A DNA stretch of 38,298 nt from an uncultured Opitutia bacterium (GTDB lineage: Bacteria > Verrucomicrobiota > Verrucomicrobiia > Opitutales > Opitutaceae): NCBI GenBank assembly GCA_903948415.1, contig CAJAYO010000417.1, forward strand, positions 1 through 38,298. The letters are read 5' to 3'. A program made the translations under genes and the position numbers. Numbering within the stretch: position 1 is the first letter of the stretch; each line of letters opens with the position of its first letter. Shown here one piece after another: positions 27,005 through 37,728 of this stretch. Below the pieces are notes generated by a model. It did no database searches, was not told the origin of the DNA, and worked only from the letters and a program-made list of their open reading frames with translations.

Positions 27005-30000
27005 TCAGGCGGCCCGGCGCAGCCCCTTGACCCAAAGCCGCACGCGATCCAGCCAAAGATAGACCACGGGCACGGTGTAGAGCGTGAGCAACTGGCTCAC
27101 AGCCAGCCCGCCCACGATCGCGAGGCCGAGCGGGCGGCGCATCTCCACGCCCTCGCCGGTGGCCAACACCAAGGGCAGCGCACCCAACAGGGCCGCGCAA
27201 TTCGTCATCAAAATCGGACGCAGCCGGAGCAACGCCGCAGCATAGATGGCCTCGCGCGGCGCGAGGCCTTCGCTGCGCTCCGTGGCGATGGCAAAGTCGA
27301 TCATCAGAATCGCATTCTTCATCACGATACCGATCAGCAAGAACAGCCCGAGCAGCGCGATCAGCGAGAATTCCGTGTTCGTCAGGCGCAGCGCCAGCAA
27401 GGCCCCGAGGCCCGCCGACGGCAGCGTCGAGAGAATCGTCAGCGGATGAACCAGACTCTCGTAAAGAATGCCCAGCACGAGATACACGGCCACCAACACG
27501 CCGAGAATCAGGAACGGCTGATTCTGCAGCGTTTTTTGAAAACTTTGGGCGCTCCCCGACAGCCGCGCCTGAATCTCCGTCGGGAGCATGATGCCCACGA
27601 GCGCGCGGTCGATCGCCGCGAGCCCCTCCTCGAGCGAGACATCCTTCGCCAGCGCAAACCCCACGTTCTCCGCGGCGAACTGGTTGCGGTGCCGCACGCG
27701 GTCGTCGACGATGGAATAGTCGTAACGGGTGAACGCGGACAGCGGCACCCGCGCTCCGTCTGCCCCGATCACCTGCACCTGGTCGAGCACCGCCGGATCC
27801 GACGTGAACTGCGGCTCCAGCTCCATGATCACGCGATACTGGTTGAGCCGATCATAGAGCGTGGCGACCTGCCGCTGGCTGAACGAACTGTTCAACACCT
27901 GGGCCACCATCTGCATATCCACGCCGAGGCGACGCGCCGCCTCGCGGTCGATGTGCAGACTGATCTGCTGCGTGCCGCTTTCGGAATGGTTCTCCACGTC
28001 CGTGAGCTCCGGCAGTTCCTGCATCGCCGCGGCCACTTTCGGGAGCCACTTGCGCAGCAAGCCGAGTTCCGAACTCAGGAGGCTGAGATCGTAGGCGCCC
28101 GCGTCGGAGGTGCGCGGGGCATCCATGTCCTGGGAAACCCCGAGCCACAACATGCCCCCGGCCACCGGCGGAGCCGCGAGCCGCAGCCGGTTGATGACGT
28201 CGTTGGCCGACACGCCCCGCTCGGCCAGCGGCTTGAGCCGGATCATCATGCGGGCGTTGTTCAGGCCGGTGGAACCGCCCGAGGTGCCGATCAGATCCTG
28301 CACCGCCGGGTCGGCCAGAATCAGCTTCCGATACACGTCGATCTTGGGCTGCATCACCCGATAGGAAAAAGCATCGTCGCCCCGGGCGAAACCCGTCAGC
28401 TGCCCGGTGTCCTGCGCCGGCAGAAAACCCTTGGGGATTTTGATGTAGAGCGAAACATTGAGCGCAATTGTCCCGGCGAGGACGATGAGCGTCAGAGTTG
28501 CATGGCGTAACACCCAGCTGAGCGACGTCGCGTACGCTGCCCGCACCTTTTCAAACGCGCCCTCGGTCGCCCGGCGCAACGGCCCGGTCGGCCGGGCCTC
28601 TTTGCGCACCAGCCAGCGCGCGCACAAACTCGGCGTGAGCGTCAGCGAGACCGCCAGCGAGAGGAGCATCGCCGCGGCCAGCGTGATGGAGAACTCGCGG
28701 AACAGCCGCTCGACCAGCCCGCCCATGAACAGGATCGAGACGAACACCGCGACGAGCGACAGGTTCATGGCGAGCAAAGTGAAGCCGACCTCCGCCGAAC
28801 CCTTCATCGCCGCGCGAAACGGCGAGAGCCCGCGCTCGATGTGGCGGGAAATGTTTTCCAATACGACGATGGCGTCGTCGACCACGAGGCCCGCGGCCAC
28901 GATCAGCGCCATGAGCGAAAGATTGTTGAGCGAAAACCCGTACAAATACATCACGCCGAACGTCCCGATCAACGACACCGGGATCGCGAGGCTCGGGATC
29001 AGCGCCGCGCGCGCACTGCCGAGAAACAGGAAAACCACCAGCATCACGAGGCCCGCCGAGATCAACAACGTGCGTTCGGACTCCCGGAGCGTCGCCCGGA
29101 TCCCCGGCGACCGGTCCATCACCACCGCGAGGTCGGCATCGGCCGGCAGCAACGCCCGGAGGCCCGGCAACTGCGCGTTGATCGCATCGATGGTCGCGAT
29201 GATGTTCGCGCCCGGCTGACGGCTGATCATCAGCAACACGGCGGGCCGGTCGTTGTGAAATCCGCTGCTGTAGCGGTCCTCGACCGAGTCGGTCACTTTG
29301 GCCACATCGCCCAACCGCACGGGCGCACCGTCGCGATAGCGGATGATCATCGGCAAATATTCCTCGGCGCGCCGCAGCTGGTCGCTGATCTGCACCTCCC
29401 ACTGGCGCCCGCCCTCCTCGACACTGCCACGCGGGCGGATCGAGTTGGCGTTGGCGATCGCCCGGCGCACTTCGTCGAGGGCGATGCCGTGGTGCGACAG
29501 CGCGTGCGGATTCAGCTGCACCCGCACCGCCGGCAGCGAACTCCCGCCGACGGAGACTTCGCCGACGCCCTGGATCTGGGAAACCTTCTGCGCCAAAACC
29601 GTGGCCGCGATATCGTAGAGCGCGCCCGGGGCGAGATTCGGCGAACTGAGCGCCAGCGCCATGATGGGCGCCTGCGACGGATTGGATTTTCGATACGTCG
29701 GGTTGCCCGGCATGCCGGCGGGAAGCTGGCCGCGCGCGGCATTGATGGCCGCCTGCACGTCGCGCGCGGCCGCGTCGATGTCCCGGTTGAAGGCGAACTC
29801 CAATGTGATACTGATCGAACCCTGCCGGCAATCGGCCGAAATATTGGTGATGCCGGCGATGGTGCCCAGCGCCCGTTCCAGCGGCGCGGCCACGCTCGCG
29901 GCCATCGTCTCGGGGCTGGCCCCGGGCAGCGAGGCGCTCACGCGGATGGTCGGAAAATCCACCTGCGGGAGCGGCGCGACGGGCAGCAACCCGTAGGCGA

Positions 30001-30079
30001 GCACTCCGACGAGCACGATCGCCACCGCGATCAGGGCACTCGCAATCGGGCGACGAACAAATGGACGCGAGAGGTTCAT
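27005..30079 (-). CDS. mdtC: RND multidrug exporter subunit, MdtC-like
   Basis: This is a 1024-residue inner-membrane RND (HAE-1) pump subunit with the usual 12 membrane segments and two large periplasmic loops. It begins [20 protein letters not shown]. The [25 protein letters not shown] segment leads the porter domain. The proton-relay Asp pair lies in [21 protein letters not shown] in the fourth membrane helix. [14 protein letters not shown] marks the second half. In E. coli, MdtB and MdtC form a mixed trimer. The tandem of two unequal RND genes behind one adaptor points to the same arrangement here. Its ATG overlaps the mdtB stop (ATGA). The substrate is unknown. Confidence 0.93.
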   Translation of the reverse strand: MNLSRPFVRRPIASALIAVAIVLVGVLAYGLLPVAPLPQVDFPTIRVSASLPGASPETMAASVAAPLERALGTIAGITNISADCRQGSISITLEFAFNRDIDAAARDVQAAINAARGQLPAGMPGNPTYRKSNPSQAPIMALALSSPNLAPGALYDIAATVLAQKVSQIQGVGEVSVGGSSLPAVRVQLNPHALSHHGIALDEVRRAIANANSIRPRGSVEEGGRQWEVQISDQLRRAEEYLPMIIRYRDGAPVRLGDVAKVTDSVEDRYSSGFHNDRPAVLLMISRQPGANIIATIDAINAQLPGLRALLPADADLAVVMDRSPGIRATLRESERTLLISAGLVMLVVFLFLGSARAALIPSLAIPVSLIGTFGVMYLYGFSLNNLSLMALIVAAGLVVDDAIVVLENISRHIERGLSPFRAAMKGSAEVGFTLLAMNLSLVAVFVSILFMGGLVERLFREFSITLAAAMLLSLAVSLTLTPSLCARWLVRKEARPTGPLRRATEGAFEKVRAAYATSLSWVLRHATLTLIVLAGTIALNVSLYIKIPKGFLPAQDTGQLTGFARGDDAFSYRVMQPKIDVYRKLILADPAVQDLIGTSGGSTGLNNARMMIRLKPLAERGVSANDVINRLRLAAPPVAGGMLWLGVSQDMDAPRTSDAGAYDLSLLSSELGLLRKWLPKVAAAMQELPELTDVENHSESGTQQISLHIDREAARRLGVDMQMVAQVLNSSFSQRQVATLYDRLNQYRVIMELEPQFTSDPAVLDQVQVIGADGARVPLSAFTRYDYSIVDDRVRHRNQFAAENVGFALAKDVSLEEGLAAIDRALVGIMLPTEIQARLSGSAQSFQKTLQNQPFLILGVLVAVYLVLGILYESLVHPLTILSTLPSAGLGALLALRLTNTEFSLIALLGLFLLIGIVMKNAILMIDFAIATERSEGLAPREAIYAAALLRLRPILMTNCAALLGALPLVLATGEGVEMRRPLGLAIVGGLAVSQLLTLYTVPVVYLWLDRVRLWVKGLRRAA

Positions 30080-33000
30080 CCCGGAAGGATCTCCGCCGAG
30101 GGGGCCGCGCGGACGGGCGTCGGAGCCCGGCGCGAGCGGACCCGTTGGGCGAGGCGGTCGAAGAACAGATAGACGACCGGTGTTGTGAAGAGCGTGAGCA
30201 CTTGGCTCACGAGCAGACCGCCGACCATGACGAGGCCGAGCGGTTGCCGCAGTTCCGCCCCGGAACCGGAGGACAACATGAGCGGCAGGGCGCCAAACAG
30301 CGCCGCCAGCGTCGTCATTAGAATCGGACGAAACCGGAGCAACGCCGCCTGGCGAATGGCCTCGACGGAACTGAGCCCCTGCCGCCGCGTGGCATCGAGG
30401 GCGAAATCGACCATCATGATGCCGTTTTTCTTCACCAACCCGATGAGCAGAATCACGCCGATGATCGCGATCATGTCGAGCGGCCGGCCCGTGATCCACA
30501 ACGCCAGCAACGCGCCGACCGTAGCGGACGGCAACGTCGAGAGAATCGTGATCGGATGGATCAAACTCTCATACAAAATGCCGAGGACGATATACATCGT
30601 CACCACGGCGGCCAGCACGAGCAGCAGCGTGCTGGAGAGCGACGAGCGGAACGCGTTGGCCGCTCCCTGAAAACGCATCTCGATCGCCGGCGGCACCCCC
30701 AGATCCAGATTGGTTCGCTCGATCGCCGCGACGGCGTCGCCGAGCGAGGCGTCCTTGCCCAAGTTGAACGAAACCGTCACCGCCGGGAACTGCCCCACGT
30801 GGCTGATCAGCAGCGTTGTGGGCCGCTCGGAGACGCGCGCGATACTCGAGAGCGGCACCGGTCGACCGGCGCGCGTGCGGACGAAAATCGTCGTGAGAGC
30901 CTGCGGTCCCGCCGCCAGCCGCGGATCCACCTCCAGCACGACCCGATACTGGCTCGCCTGGGTGAAGAGCGTGGAGATCTGCCGCTGCCCGAATGCGCTG
31001 TAGAGCGCATCGTCGATGTCGGCCACACTCACCCCCAGTCGGCTTGCCGCATCGCGGTCGATCTCGAGGAAGGCCTGCAGGCCCTCGTCCTGCAGGTCGC
31101 TCGCCACATCCGACAACGCCGGCAGTTCCCGCAGTCGGTCGACGAGCTGGGGCACCCAGCCATGGAGGAGTTTTTCGTCCGGGCTCGTAAGCGTAAACTG
31201 AAACTGCGTGCGACTCACGCGGTCCTCGATCGTCAGCTCTTGCACCGGTTGCAGATAAAGCGTGATGCCCGTGACCGCGAGCGCCGCCGAGCGGAGACGT
31301 TCGATGATTTGGAGCGCGGAATCCCGGCGCTGGGCGTGGGGCTTGAGATTGATCAGCATCCGGCCGCTGTTGAGCGTGGAATTGGTCCCGTCGACGCCGA
31401 TGAAGGACGAGAGGCTCGACACCGCGGGGTCCTCGAGAATCTTGGCCGCGAGGGCCTGCTGCCGCTCGGCCATGGCGGAAAACGAGATCGATTGCGGCGC
31501 CTCGGTCACGGCCTGAAGCGCGGCGTTGTCCTGCACCGGGAAAAATCCTTTGGGGACAACCAGGTAGAGCACCACCGTGAGCGCGAGGGTGCCGAGCGTC
31601 ACGAGCAACGTCGCGCGTTGGCGCAGCAGCACCCAGTCGAGCCAAATGCCGTAGCGCTCGATCACCGCGTCGAGGAAACCGCGTTTAGCGTGTTCCTGCG
31701 CCACGTGGGCCGGCAGCATGCGCGCGCACATCATCGGGGTGAGCGTCAGCGACACCACGAGTGAAATGAGGATGGACACCGCCAGCGTGATCGCGAACTC
31801 GTGGAACAGCCGGCCGACGACGTCGCCCATGAACAGCAGGGGAATCAGCACGGCGATTAACGACAGCGTGAGCGACACGAGCGTGAAACCGATTTGCGAG
31901 GCCCCCTTGAGCGCCGCCTCCATCGGCGGATCCCCCTGCTCGCGGTAGCGCGCGATGTTTTCGAGCATCACGATGGCATCATCGACCACGAAGCCGGTTG
32001 CGATCGTCAGCGCCATCAGCGTCAGGATGTTCAGCGAATAGCCGGCGAGATACATGACGCCGAACGTGCCGATGAGCGACAGCGGCACGGCGATGCTCGG
32101 GATGATCGTGGCGGCGATGTTGCGCAGAAAAAGAAACGTCACGAGCACGACGAGGAGCACGGCAAAGACGAGTTCGTGCTGCACCGAGCGAACCGAGGAG
32201 CGGATGCTCTGCGTGCGGTCCGTCAGCACGGCGACATCCACGGCGGCGGGGAGACTCGCCGAGAGTTGCGGCAGCAGCGCCTGCACCCGGTCGACGACCT
32301 CGATGACGTTCGCACCGGGCTGGCGCTGCACGTTGATGAGCACGGCGGGCAGCTTGTCCGCCCACGCGGCGAGCCGTCGGTCCTCGGCGGCGTTTTCGAT
32401 CCGGGCGACGTCGCCCAGCCGCAGCGGTCGGCCGTCGCGCCACGCGATGATCAGGTCGCGGTATTCTTCGACCGACCGAAGCTGATCGTTTGCGTCCATC
32501 AGGATCGCCCTCATCGGACCGTCGAAACTGCCTTTCGGCCCGTTGACACTCGCCGCGCCGATCACGGCGCGCACGTCGGCCAGGCTGAGGCCGCGCGCCG
32601 CGAGTTCGCCGGGATTGATCTGCACGCGCACGGCCGGGCGCTGGCCACCGGCGAGACTCACCATGCCGACGCCGGGAATCTGCGCGAGTTTCTGGGCGAT
32701 GCGTGTATCGACCAGATCATGGACCTGCGGGAGCGGCAAACTGCCCGACGTCACCGCCAGCGTGAGGATGGGCGTATCGGCGGGATTGACCTTTCGGTAA
32801 ACGGGAGGGGTCGGCAGGTCGTTCGGCAGCAAATTGCTCGCGGCATTGATGGCCGCCTGCACCTCCTGCTCCGCGACGCCCATCGACACCTTGAGCGAAA
32901 ACTGGAGCGTGATCACCGAGGAGCCGCCCGAACTCACCGACGACAGCTGGTTGACGCCGGGAATCTGGCCGAAGCGCCGCTCGAGTGGCGCCGTGATGGA

Positions 33001-33183
33001 ACTGGCCGTCACGGCCGGACTGGCGCCCGGGTAGAACGTGAAAATTTGGATCGTCGGAAACTCCACCTGCGGCAGGGCCGCGACGGGCAGGAGCCGATAG
33101 GCAAGCGCGCCGGAGAGCAGCAGCGCGACCATCAGGAGGCTGGTCGCCACCGGACGGAGAATGAACGGGCGCGAGGGGCTCAT
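30076..33183 (-). CDS. mdtB: RND multidrug exporter subunit, MdtB-like
   Basis: This is a 1035-residue RND pump subunit of the same HAE-1 family. The N-terminus [20 protein letters not shown] and [21 protein letters not shown] resemble MdtB closely. The relay motif is [22 protein letters not shown] near residue 400, and [20 protein letters not shown] opens the second half. It should pair with the MdtC-like protein and use proton entry to push amphipathic compounds out. The ATG overlaps the stop of the adaptor gene (ATGA), so the three genes are translationally coupled. Confidence 0.94.
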   Translation of the reverse strand: MSPSRPFILRPVATSLLMVALLLSGALAYRLLPVAALPQVEFPTIQIFTFYPGASPAVTASSITAPLERRFGQIPGVNQLSSVSSGGSSVITLQFSLKVSMGVAEQEVQAAINAASNLLPNDLPTPPVYRKVNPADTPILTLAVTSGSLPLPQVHDLVDTRIAQKLAQIPGVGMVSLAGGQRPAVRVQINPGELAARGLSLADVRAVIGAASVNGPKGSFDGPMRAILMDANDQLRSVEEYRDLIIAWRDGRPLRLGDVARIENAAEDRRLAAWADKLPAVLINVQRQPGANVIEVVDRVQALLPQLSASLPAAVDVAVLTDRTQSIRSSVRSVQHELVFAVLLVVLVTFLFLRNIAATIIPSIAVPLSLIGTFGVMYLAGYSLNILTLMALTIATGFVVDDAIVMLENIARYREQGDPPMEAALKGASQIGFTLVSLTLSLIAVLIPLLFMGDVVGRLFHEFAITLAVSILISLVVSLTLTPMMCARMLPAHVAQEHAKRGFLDAVIERYGIWLDWVLLRQRATLLVTLGTLALTVVLYLVVPKGFFPVQDNAALQAVTEAPQSISFSAMAERQQALAAKILEDPAVSSLSSFIGVDGTNSTLNSGRMLINLKPHAQRRDSALQIIERLRSAALAVTGITLYLQPVQELTIEDRVSRTQFQFTLTSPDEKLLHGWVPQLVDRLRELPALSDVASDLQDEGLQAFLEIDRDAASRLGVSVADIDDALYSAFGQRQISTLFTQASQYRVVLEVDPRLAAGPQALTTIFVRTRAGRPVPLSSIARVSERPTTLLISHVGQFPAVTVSFNLGKDASLGDAVAAIERTNLDLGVPPAIEMRFQGAANAFRSSLSSTLLLVLAAVVTMYIVLGILYESLIHPITILSTLPSATVGALLALWITGRPLDMIAIIGVILLIGLVKKNGIMMVDFALDATRRQGLSSVEAIRQAALLRFRPILMTTLAALFGALPLMLSSGSGAELRQPLGLVMVGGLLVSQVLTLFTTPVVYLFFDRLAQRVRSRRAPTPVRAAPSAEILPG

Positions 33184-34424
33184 TTTTCCTTCTTCTTTTT
33201 CTTCGACGACCCTTCGCCTTTCGCCTCGCCGCCAGCCGCGCTCGCCGCCGGCGGGCGCGGCGTCGCGTCATCGCTCACGACCGAAACCAGCCGGCCCTCG
33301 CGCAACCGATCGAGGCCTTCGAGCACGACCAGTTCGCCGGGCTGCAGCCCCCGCGCGACCGATTGCAAGGCTCCATCGGACGGCCCGAGCACAATGTCGC
33401 GCACGGTGGCCTTGTTCTCCGCCGCCACCACGTAAACGTAGGTGCCCCGCGAACCGTATTGCACGGCGACGCTCGGGATCACCAGCGCGGACTTCAGCGT
33501 GCGCACCCGCAGCCGGACGTTTACGAACTGGTTGGGGAAAAGTTTTTCGTCCGCGTTGGCGAACTCCGCCTTGAGCCGCAGCGTGCCGGTCGCGAGGTCG
33601 ATCTGGTTGTCGACGGTTTTGAGGCTGCCGGTGGCCAGCACGATCCCCTCCCCGCGGTCCCAGGCCTCGACGACGAGCTGTTCGCCGGCGCGGAGCGGTT
33701 CCACCACTTTTTGCAGCTCCATCTCCGGGATGGTGAACATCACCGAGATGGGTCGCGTCTGGGTGATCACGACCATTCCGCCCGCATCACCGGCCCGCAC
33801 GATATTGCCGGCGTCGACCTGGCGGAGCCCCAGCCGGCCGGCAATCGGCGCCTCGACTTTGGTATAGGCCAATTGGCGACGTGCATCTTCGACCTGGGCC
33901 TGCGCGGTGGCCAGCGCCCCCTCGCGTTCCGCTACGAGGGCCTGCTGGGCCTCCAATTGCTGCGGCGAAATGAGCGTTTGCGCGTGCAACTGCTTGAATC
34001 GGTCGAGATCGCTGCGCGCCGTCCGCACCTGCGATTCGGCGAGGCGCAGCTGACCTTCCATTTGCGTCAAGCGCAGCTGGTAGGGCAACGGATCGATTTC
34101 GGCGAGCAGTTGCCCCGCGGTCACCTCCTGCCCCTCCGAAAACGCCACACGCAACATCTGTCCGTCGACGCGGCTGCGCACCGTCACCGTGTTGACCGGC
34201 ACCACGGTCCCGATGGCCCGGAGATGCACCGAGAGGTCCTGTTGTCGCGCCGCCTCGGCCCGCACGGGCACCGGCTGCGAATTGCTTTTGCTGCTACGAA
34301 ACGGGTTGCCGCCGCCCGTCTTGGGCGCTTCGGCGCGAAATCCGAAATACCAGACGCCGCCGGCGAAAACCAAGGCGACTGCGCAATAGAGGTACCAGCG
34401 GCGGGAGGATTGAGGGTTCGGCAT
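33180..34424 (-). CDS. mdtA: RND periplasmic adaptor (membrane fusion protein), MdtA-like
   Basis: This 414-residue adaptor links the RND pump to an outer membrane channel. An N-terminal anchor ([20 protein letters not shown]) is followed by a disordered linker. A lipoyl/barrel-sandwich region comes next ([20 protein letters not shown]), then a helical hairpin rich in Gln, Ala and Glu ([37 protein letters not shown]), [19 protein letters not shown] and a beta-barrel. The C-terminus ends in a basic tail SSKKKKKEK, which is unusual for the family. The start was set at the ATG before the anchor, and a GTG 22 codons upstream is in frame. No tolC follows the operon. Confidence 0.93.
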   Translation of the reverse strand: MPNPQSSRRWYLYCAVALVFAGGVWYFGFRAEAPKTGGGNPFRSSKSNSQPVPVRAEAARQQDLSVHLRAIGTVVPVNTVTVRSRVDGQMLRVAFSEGQEVTAGQLLAEIDPLPYQLRLTQMEGQLRLAESQVRTARSDLDRFKQLHAQTLISPQQLEAQQALVAEREGALATAQAQVEDARRQLAYTKVEAPIAGRLGLRQVDAGNIVRAGDAGGMVVITQTRPISVMFTIPEMELQKVVEPLRAGEQLVVEAWDRGEGIVLATGSLKTVDNQIDLATGTLRLKAEFANADEKLFPNQFVNVRLRVRTLKSALVIPSVAVQYGSRGTYVYVVAAENKATVRDIVLGPSDGALQSVARGLQPGELVVLEGLDRLREGRLVSVVSDDATPRPPAASAAGGEAKGEGSSKKKKKEK

Positions 34425-34496
34425 GTCGAAAGGGAATGGGCGCGTCGAGGAGGTGGACAGTTGCCCGCCAGACGACCATGCGGGGGCCACCGTTGC

Positions 34497-34502
34497 TATA
34501 AA
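34497..34502 (-). promoter_or_regulatory. Possible -10 box of the mdtABC operon
   Basis: On the minus strand the A/T-rich block AAATTTATAGC contains TTTATA at 34502-34497, the only such block in the otherwise G+C-rich 126-bp gap between oleB and mdtA. No good -35 box is seen. If real, the exporter has its own promoter and is not merely read through from the lipid operon. Confidence 0.25.
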
Positions 34503-34550
34503 TTTCGCTCGATCACGGCACGCGGCGTCGCCGACACCACCGCAGCGGCG

Positions 34551-35444
34551 TCACCCCGCGCGCACAAACGCGGCGATGCGCGGCACGACGTCGTCCCGGG
34601 CATCCTCCAGCACGTAGTGCCCCGCGTCGGCGAGCCGGTGCACGTCGGCTTGGGGCAGCACCTCGCGCCACCTGGCCAGAAACGAGTCGTCGAAACAAAA
34701 ATCTCGCCCGCCCCAGATGACCAGCGCCGGCCGCTCCCGGAAGTGGCGCAACCCCTGCTCCACCTCCGCCAGAGCGCCCCAACTCGGATGGGTGGCCGCC
34801 AGCGGGATATCGCGCACGAAGGCGCTCACCGCCACCCGATTCGCCCACGAGTCGTAAGGCAAAAGATAGCCGGCCTTTTCGGTCGCGGTCAGCCGGCGCC
34901 GATGCATCGCCATCCACGTGGCCGGCCACGCGAAACCGTTCAGCCCGCGCACCAGGAGCGGCCCGATCAGCGGGGCCTTGCACACGGCGATGCGCGCCGG
35001 AATGCGGGTGGAGGCGAATGCCGCAGTGTTGAGAATCGTCACGCGGCCGATCAGGTCCGGGTGTCGCGCGGCGAAGCCGAACCCGATCGCCCCGCCCCAG
35101 TCATGCACGACGAGATGCACGCGTTTGAGGGCCAGCGACGCCACCAGCGCCGCGACATCGGCGATGCGCCTCGCGAGGGTGTAGTCGTAGTCTGGCGGCT
35201 TCTCCGAAAGCCCCATGCCGATGTGATCCGGCGCGATGCACCGCGTGGTCGGCGCGAGGGCACGGATCAGGTTTCGATAGTAAAACGACCAGGTCGGGTT
35301 GCCGTGCAGCATGAGCACGGCCTCGTCGCGGCGCGGGCCTTCGTCGACGTAGCTCATGCGGGCACCGCCCGGCGTCGCAAACGATTTTGGCGCGAACGGG
35401 TATTCCCGGGCGAGCCAGGCGGGAATCTGGGGCGGCGTCACCAT
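34551..35444 (-). CDS. oleB: OleB-like alpha/beta hydrolase (haloalkane-dehalogenase fold)
   Basis: This 297-residue hydrolase has the dehalogenase-type motif LHGNPTWSFYYRNLI (46-60), nucleophile Asp115 in VVHDWGGAIGFG, and His276 in DAGHYVLED. These positions are almost those of Xanthomonas OleB (Asp114, His277, from memory). OleB decarboxylates cis-beta-lactones made by OleC, giving long-chain olefins. It overlaps the end of the OleA-like gene by 7 bp, which strongly supports the Ole assignment over a true dehalogenase. No oleC or oleD follows. The start is ATG 35444, and an open frame continues upstream only as a shadow of the OleA-like gene. Confidence 0.8.
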   Translation of the reverse strand: MVTPPQIPAWLAREYPFAPKSFATPGGARMSYVDEGPRRDEAVLMLHGNPTWSFYYRNLIRALAPTTRCIAPDHIGMGLSEKPPDYDYTLARRIADVAALVASLALKRVHLVVHDWGGAIGFGFAARHPDLIGRVTILNTAAFASTRIPARIAVCKAPLIGPLLVRGLNGFAWPATWMAMHRRRLTATEKAGYLLPYDSWANRVAVSAFVRDIPLAATHPSWGALAEVEQGLRHFRERPALVIWGGRDFCFDDSFLARWREVLPQADVHRLADAGHYVLEDARDDVVPRIAAFVRAG

Positions 35445-36463
35445 TCGAGCGCGAGCATCAGACAATTCAGGCCGCTCCCGATGCCGAGCAGACCGACCCG
35501 GTGGCCTTCCTGCACCGCGCCGGCGTCCACGGCGGCACACAAGGTCGCCGGTAGAGCGACGGAGCCGGTGTTGCCGAGGGTTTCGAACGTGGAAAAGTCC
35601 TTGGCGAGATCGAGGCCGAGGGTCTCGTAGAGTTTGCGCCGGTGGGTGCTGCCCACCTGGTGGCAGATAAACCGGTCGAACGCCCCCCCCTGCTCCGCGG
35701 TGAAATCCCGCCACGTTTCCTGGGCGAGCCCCACCCCGGCGATCAACAACTGCTCCGAGTCCGTCTGCATCGCGAGCGCATCGGCCCCGTGGGTGTCGCC
35801 CTGGCAAAGTTCGCTGTGCTGTGTCGCGGCCCGGGCGACGCCCCCGAGCAAACGATGCGCCCGGCCTTTGACGAGCGAACGGTGGCACACCATCGCGGCC
35901 ACCGCGCCGGAGCCGATCGTGAGATTGGCGAAATACGGTTTGATGGCGTTGCGCGAGAGAGTCGTCGCCAGCAACGTCTGCAGCGTTTGCTCGACCAGCG
36001 GCCGGCCGTTCTCGCCCGCCACGACCAGCGCGCAGCGAATCTGGCCGGACTCAATCAAGCCGGCTGCGACCGTCAGTGCATTCAAAAAGCCGAGACATGC
36101 ATTCGAGAGGTCGAAGATCTGGGCCGTCGCCGGCAGGCCGATTTTCCGGTGGGCGAACGCCGCCGTCGCCGGCTCCAGCATGTCGCGACTCACCGCCGCG
36201 TGGACAAACAGTTCGACGCGCCCGGCGCCGAGCGCGGATTTCGCCAGGACCGCCCGGCCCGCCTGCGCGCTCGCGTCCGACGGCCGCGTGCCGGCCGGCC
36301 ACATGCGCCGCTCGCGGATGCCCGACATGAGTTCGAGCCGCCCGGCCGGGAGCTTCAGCCGGTCGTAGAGCGGGCGCAGCCTCTCCTCGATGGCGGCGGA
36401 ACTCCACACCTCGTCCGGCAAGGCGACCGCGAGCGACTCGATGCAGACATTTTCAAATTTCAT
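35438..36463 (-). CDS. oleA: OleA-like thiolase-fold condensing enzyme
   Basis: This 341-residue thiolase-superfamily enzyme is close to FabH but has OleA hallmarks: ELMSGIRERRMWP (45-57), SRDMLEPATAAFAHRKIGL with Glu97, and FDLSNACLGFLNAL with catalytic Cys123. His268 lies in FICHQVGSTHRRK and Asn298 in TLGNTGSVALP. OleA joins two fatty acyl-CoA molecules head to head into a 2-alkyl-3-ketoacid, the first step of long-chain olefin or ketone formation. The Glu that acts from the partner subunit is what separates OleA from FabH. A FabI-like gene lies 10 bp upstream and the OleB-like gene overlaps its end. Without OleC and OleD its product could instead decarboxylate to a long-chain ketone, which is inference. 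Confidence 0.85.
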   Translation of the reverse strand: MKFENVCIESLAVALPDEVWSSAAIEERLRPLYDRLKLPAGRLELMSGIRERRMWPAGTRPSDASAQAGRAVLAKSALGAGRVELFVHAAVSRDMLEPATAAFAHRKIGLPATAQIFDLSNACLGFLNALTVAAGLIESGQIRCALVVAGENGRPLVEQTLQTLLATTLSRNAIKPYFANLTIGSGAVAAMVCHRSLVKGRAHRLLGGVARAATQHSELCQGDTHGADALAMQTDSEQLLIAGVGLAQETWRDFTAEQGGAFDRFICHQVGSTHRRKLYETLGLDLAKDFSTFETLGNTGSVALPATLCAAVDAGAVQEGHRVGLLGIGSGLNCLMLALEW

Positions 36464-36473
36464 GCGGTGGCGT

Positions 36474-37286
36474 TCACTGCTCCATCCGCATCGCGAGCCG
36501 GACAATTTCCTTGTCGAAATAGTTCGCGCCGAGTCCCGCGTCGACGACGAGCGTCGTGCCGTTGAGCCCGCTGCTGCGCCCACTCAGCAGAAAAACCACG
36601 GCATTGGCGACCTCCTGCGTTTCGAGATTTTTTTTCCGAAACGTGAGCTTCTCCGCGTAAAGGTAGCTTTCGAGATAACCGGGAATGCCCGCCGACGCGC
36701 TGGTCTTCAACGGCCCCGCGCCGACCGAGTTGAACCGCACCGCGGAATCCGCACTGAACGACTTGGCGAGGAACCGCACGCTCGACTCCAGGGCCGCCTT
36801 GATCGGACCCATGTAGCCGTAATTGTCGGGGGTCACGAGCAGGGACGAAATGCCGATGGTCACGACCGAGGCCGCGGGCGCGAGATGCGGCTTGAAGGCC
36901 CGCGCCACCTCGACGAGGGAGAACGCGGACACGGCGGTCGCCTGCAGAAAATCCGCCCGCTTGGTCTCGTGAAACGGTTTGAAGCCCTCGGAGTAATTCG
37001 CAAAGGCGAGCGAGTGAACGATCCCGTCCAGCGGCACCTGGCCCGCGGCCGAAACGTCCGCGGCGAGGCGCTCCACGGCCCCCGGTTGCTCGACGTCGCA
37101 AATGAAAACCGGCTTTCCGGCCAGCAAAGTCTCCAGCGATTTTTTGCGCGCCTCGGAGCGCACGCTGTAGACCACCCGCGCCCCCTGCTCTTCCAGCGTC
37201 TTCGCGACGGACCAGGCGACGCTCTTGCGGTTCGCGACGCCGAAGACGAGAAAGGTCTTCCCGGAGACTTGGAGGAAATCGCTCAT
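36474..37286 (-). CDS. fabI: FabI-like enoyl-[acyl carrier protein] reductase
   Basis: This 270-residue short-chain dehydrogenase of the FabI type would reduce the enoyl double bond of fatty-acyl chains with NAD(P)H. FLVFGVANRKSVAWSVAK (12-29) is the cofactor motif of the family. Tyr156 and Lys163 in NYGYMGPIKAALESSVRFLA fall at the same numbers as in E. coli FabI. The other conserved tyrosine, Tyr146 in E. coli, is Ile146 here. RFNSVGAGPLKTSASAGIPGY and VVFLLSGRSSGLNG complete the family pattern. It starts by ATGA overlap with the FabZ-like gene. It may be specialised for this operon rather than housekeeping. Confidence 0.85.
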   Translation of the reverse strand: MSDFLQVSGKTFLVFGVANRKSVAWSVAKTLEEQGARVVYSVRSEARKKSLETLLAGKPVFICDVEQPGAVERLAADVSAAGQVPLDGIVHSLAFANYSEGFKPFHETKRADFLQATAVSAFSLVEVARAFKPHLAPAASVVTIGISSLLVTPDNYGYMGPIKAALESSVRFLAKSFSADSAVRFNSVGAGPLKTSASAGIPGYLESYLYAEKLTFRKKNLETQEVANAVVFLLSGRSSGLNGTTLVVDAGLGANYFDKEIVRLAMRMEQ

Positions 37287-37726
37287 GCGGCGGGCGCGCC
37301 GTCCGGCGTTTTCCAGGCGACCGTGAAATCGACGCTCAGCACGCGCTTGTCACCGCATTTCACCTGGCCGCTCATCATCGTGAAACCGCCGAGCGACTCT
37401 TTGCGCTTCACCTCGATGGTGATCGTGTCGCCCGGATAGACCGGATTGCGGAAGCGCACGTCGCTGATCTTCGCGAGCAACGGCACCCCGTCCTTCGTCG
37501 CCTGCCCCGCCATCAAGCGGGCCATGAAGAGCGCGCCCGTCTGGAACACGGCTTCGCACAACAGCACGCCGGGCGTGATCGGCGCGCCGGGATAGTGACC
37601 CTTGTAGAAATCTTCCTCGGCGCGGAACGTCCGGCGCGCGACCAGTCCGTCGGCGGATTCGCTGACGATTTCGTCGACGAACAAGAAGGGCGGGCGGTGC
37701 GGGATGAGGTCGGTGACTTGGGACAT
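37283..37726 (-). CDS. fabZ: FabZ-like 3-hydroxyacyl-ACP dehydratase
   Basis: This 147-residue hot-dog-fold protein has the FabZ motif LIPHRPPFLFVDEI at the start, and YKGHYPGAPITPGVLLCEAVFQTGAL with catalytic His44 and Glu58. It would remove water from 3-hydroxyacyl-ACP to form trans-2-enoyl-ACP, feeding the FabI-like reductase. It starts 2 bp after the stop of the FAD oxidoreductase and overlaps fabI by 4 bp. It could be a pathway-specific paralogue, because housekeeping fabZ usually sits with lipid A genes. Confidence 0.88.
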   Translation of the reverse strand: MSQVTDLIPHRPPFLFVDEIVSESADGLVARRTFRAEEDFYKGHYPGAPITPGVLLCEAVFQTGALFMARLMAGQATKDGVPLLAKISDVRFRNPVYPGDTITIEVKRKESLGGFTMMSGQVKCGDKRVLSVDFTVAWKTPDGAPAA

Positions 37727-37728
37727 GG

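Noticed and set aside
34551-35444. Haloalkane dehalogenase as the function of the OleB-like gene
   Set aside because: The fold and motifs are shared, but overlap with an OleA-like gene and the residue positions favour OleB.
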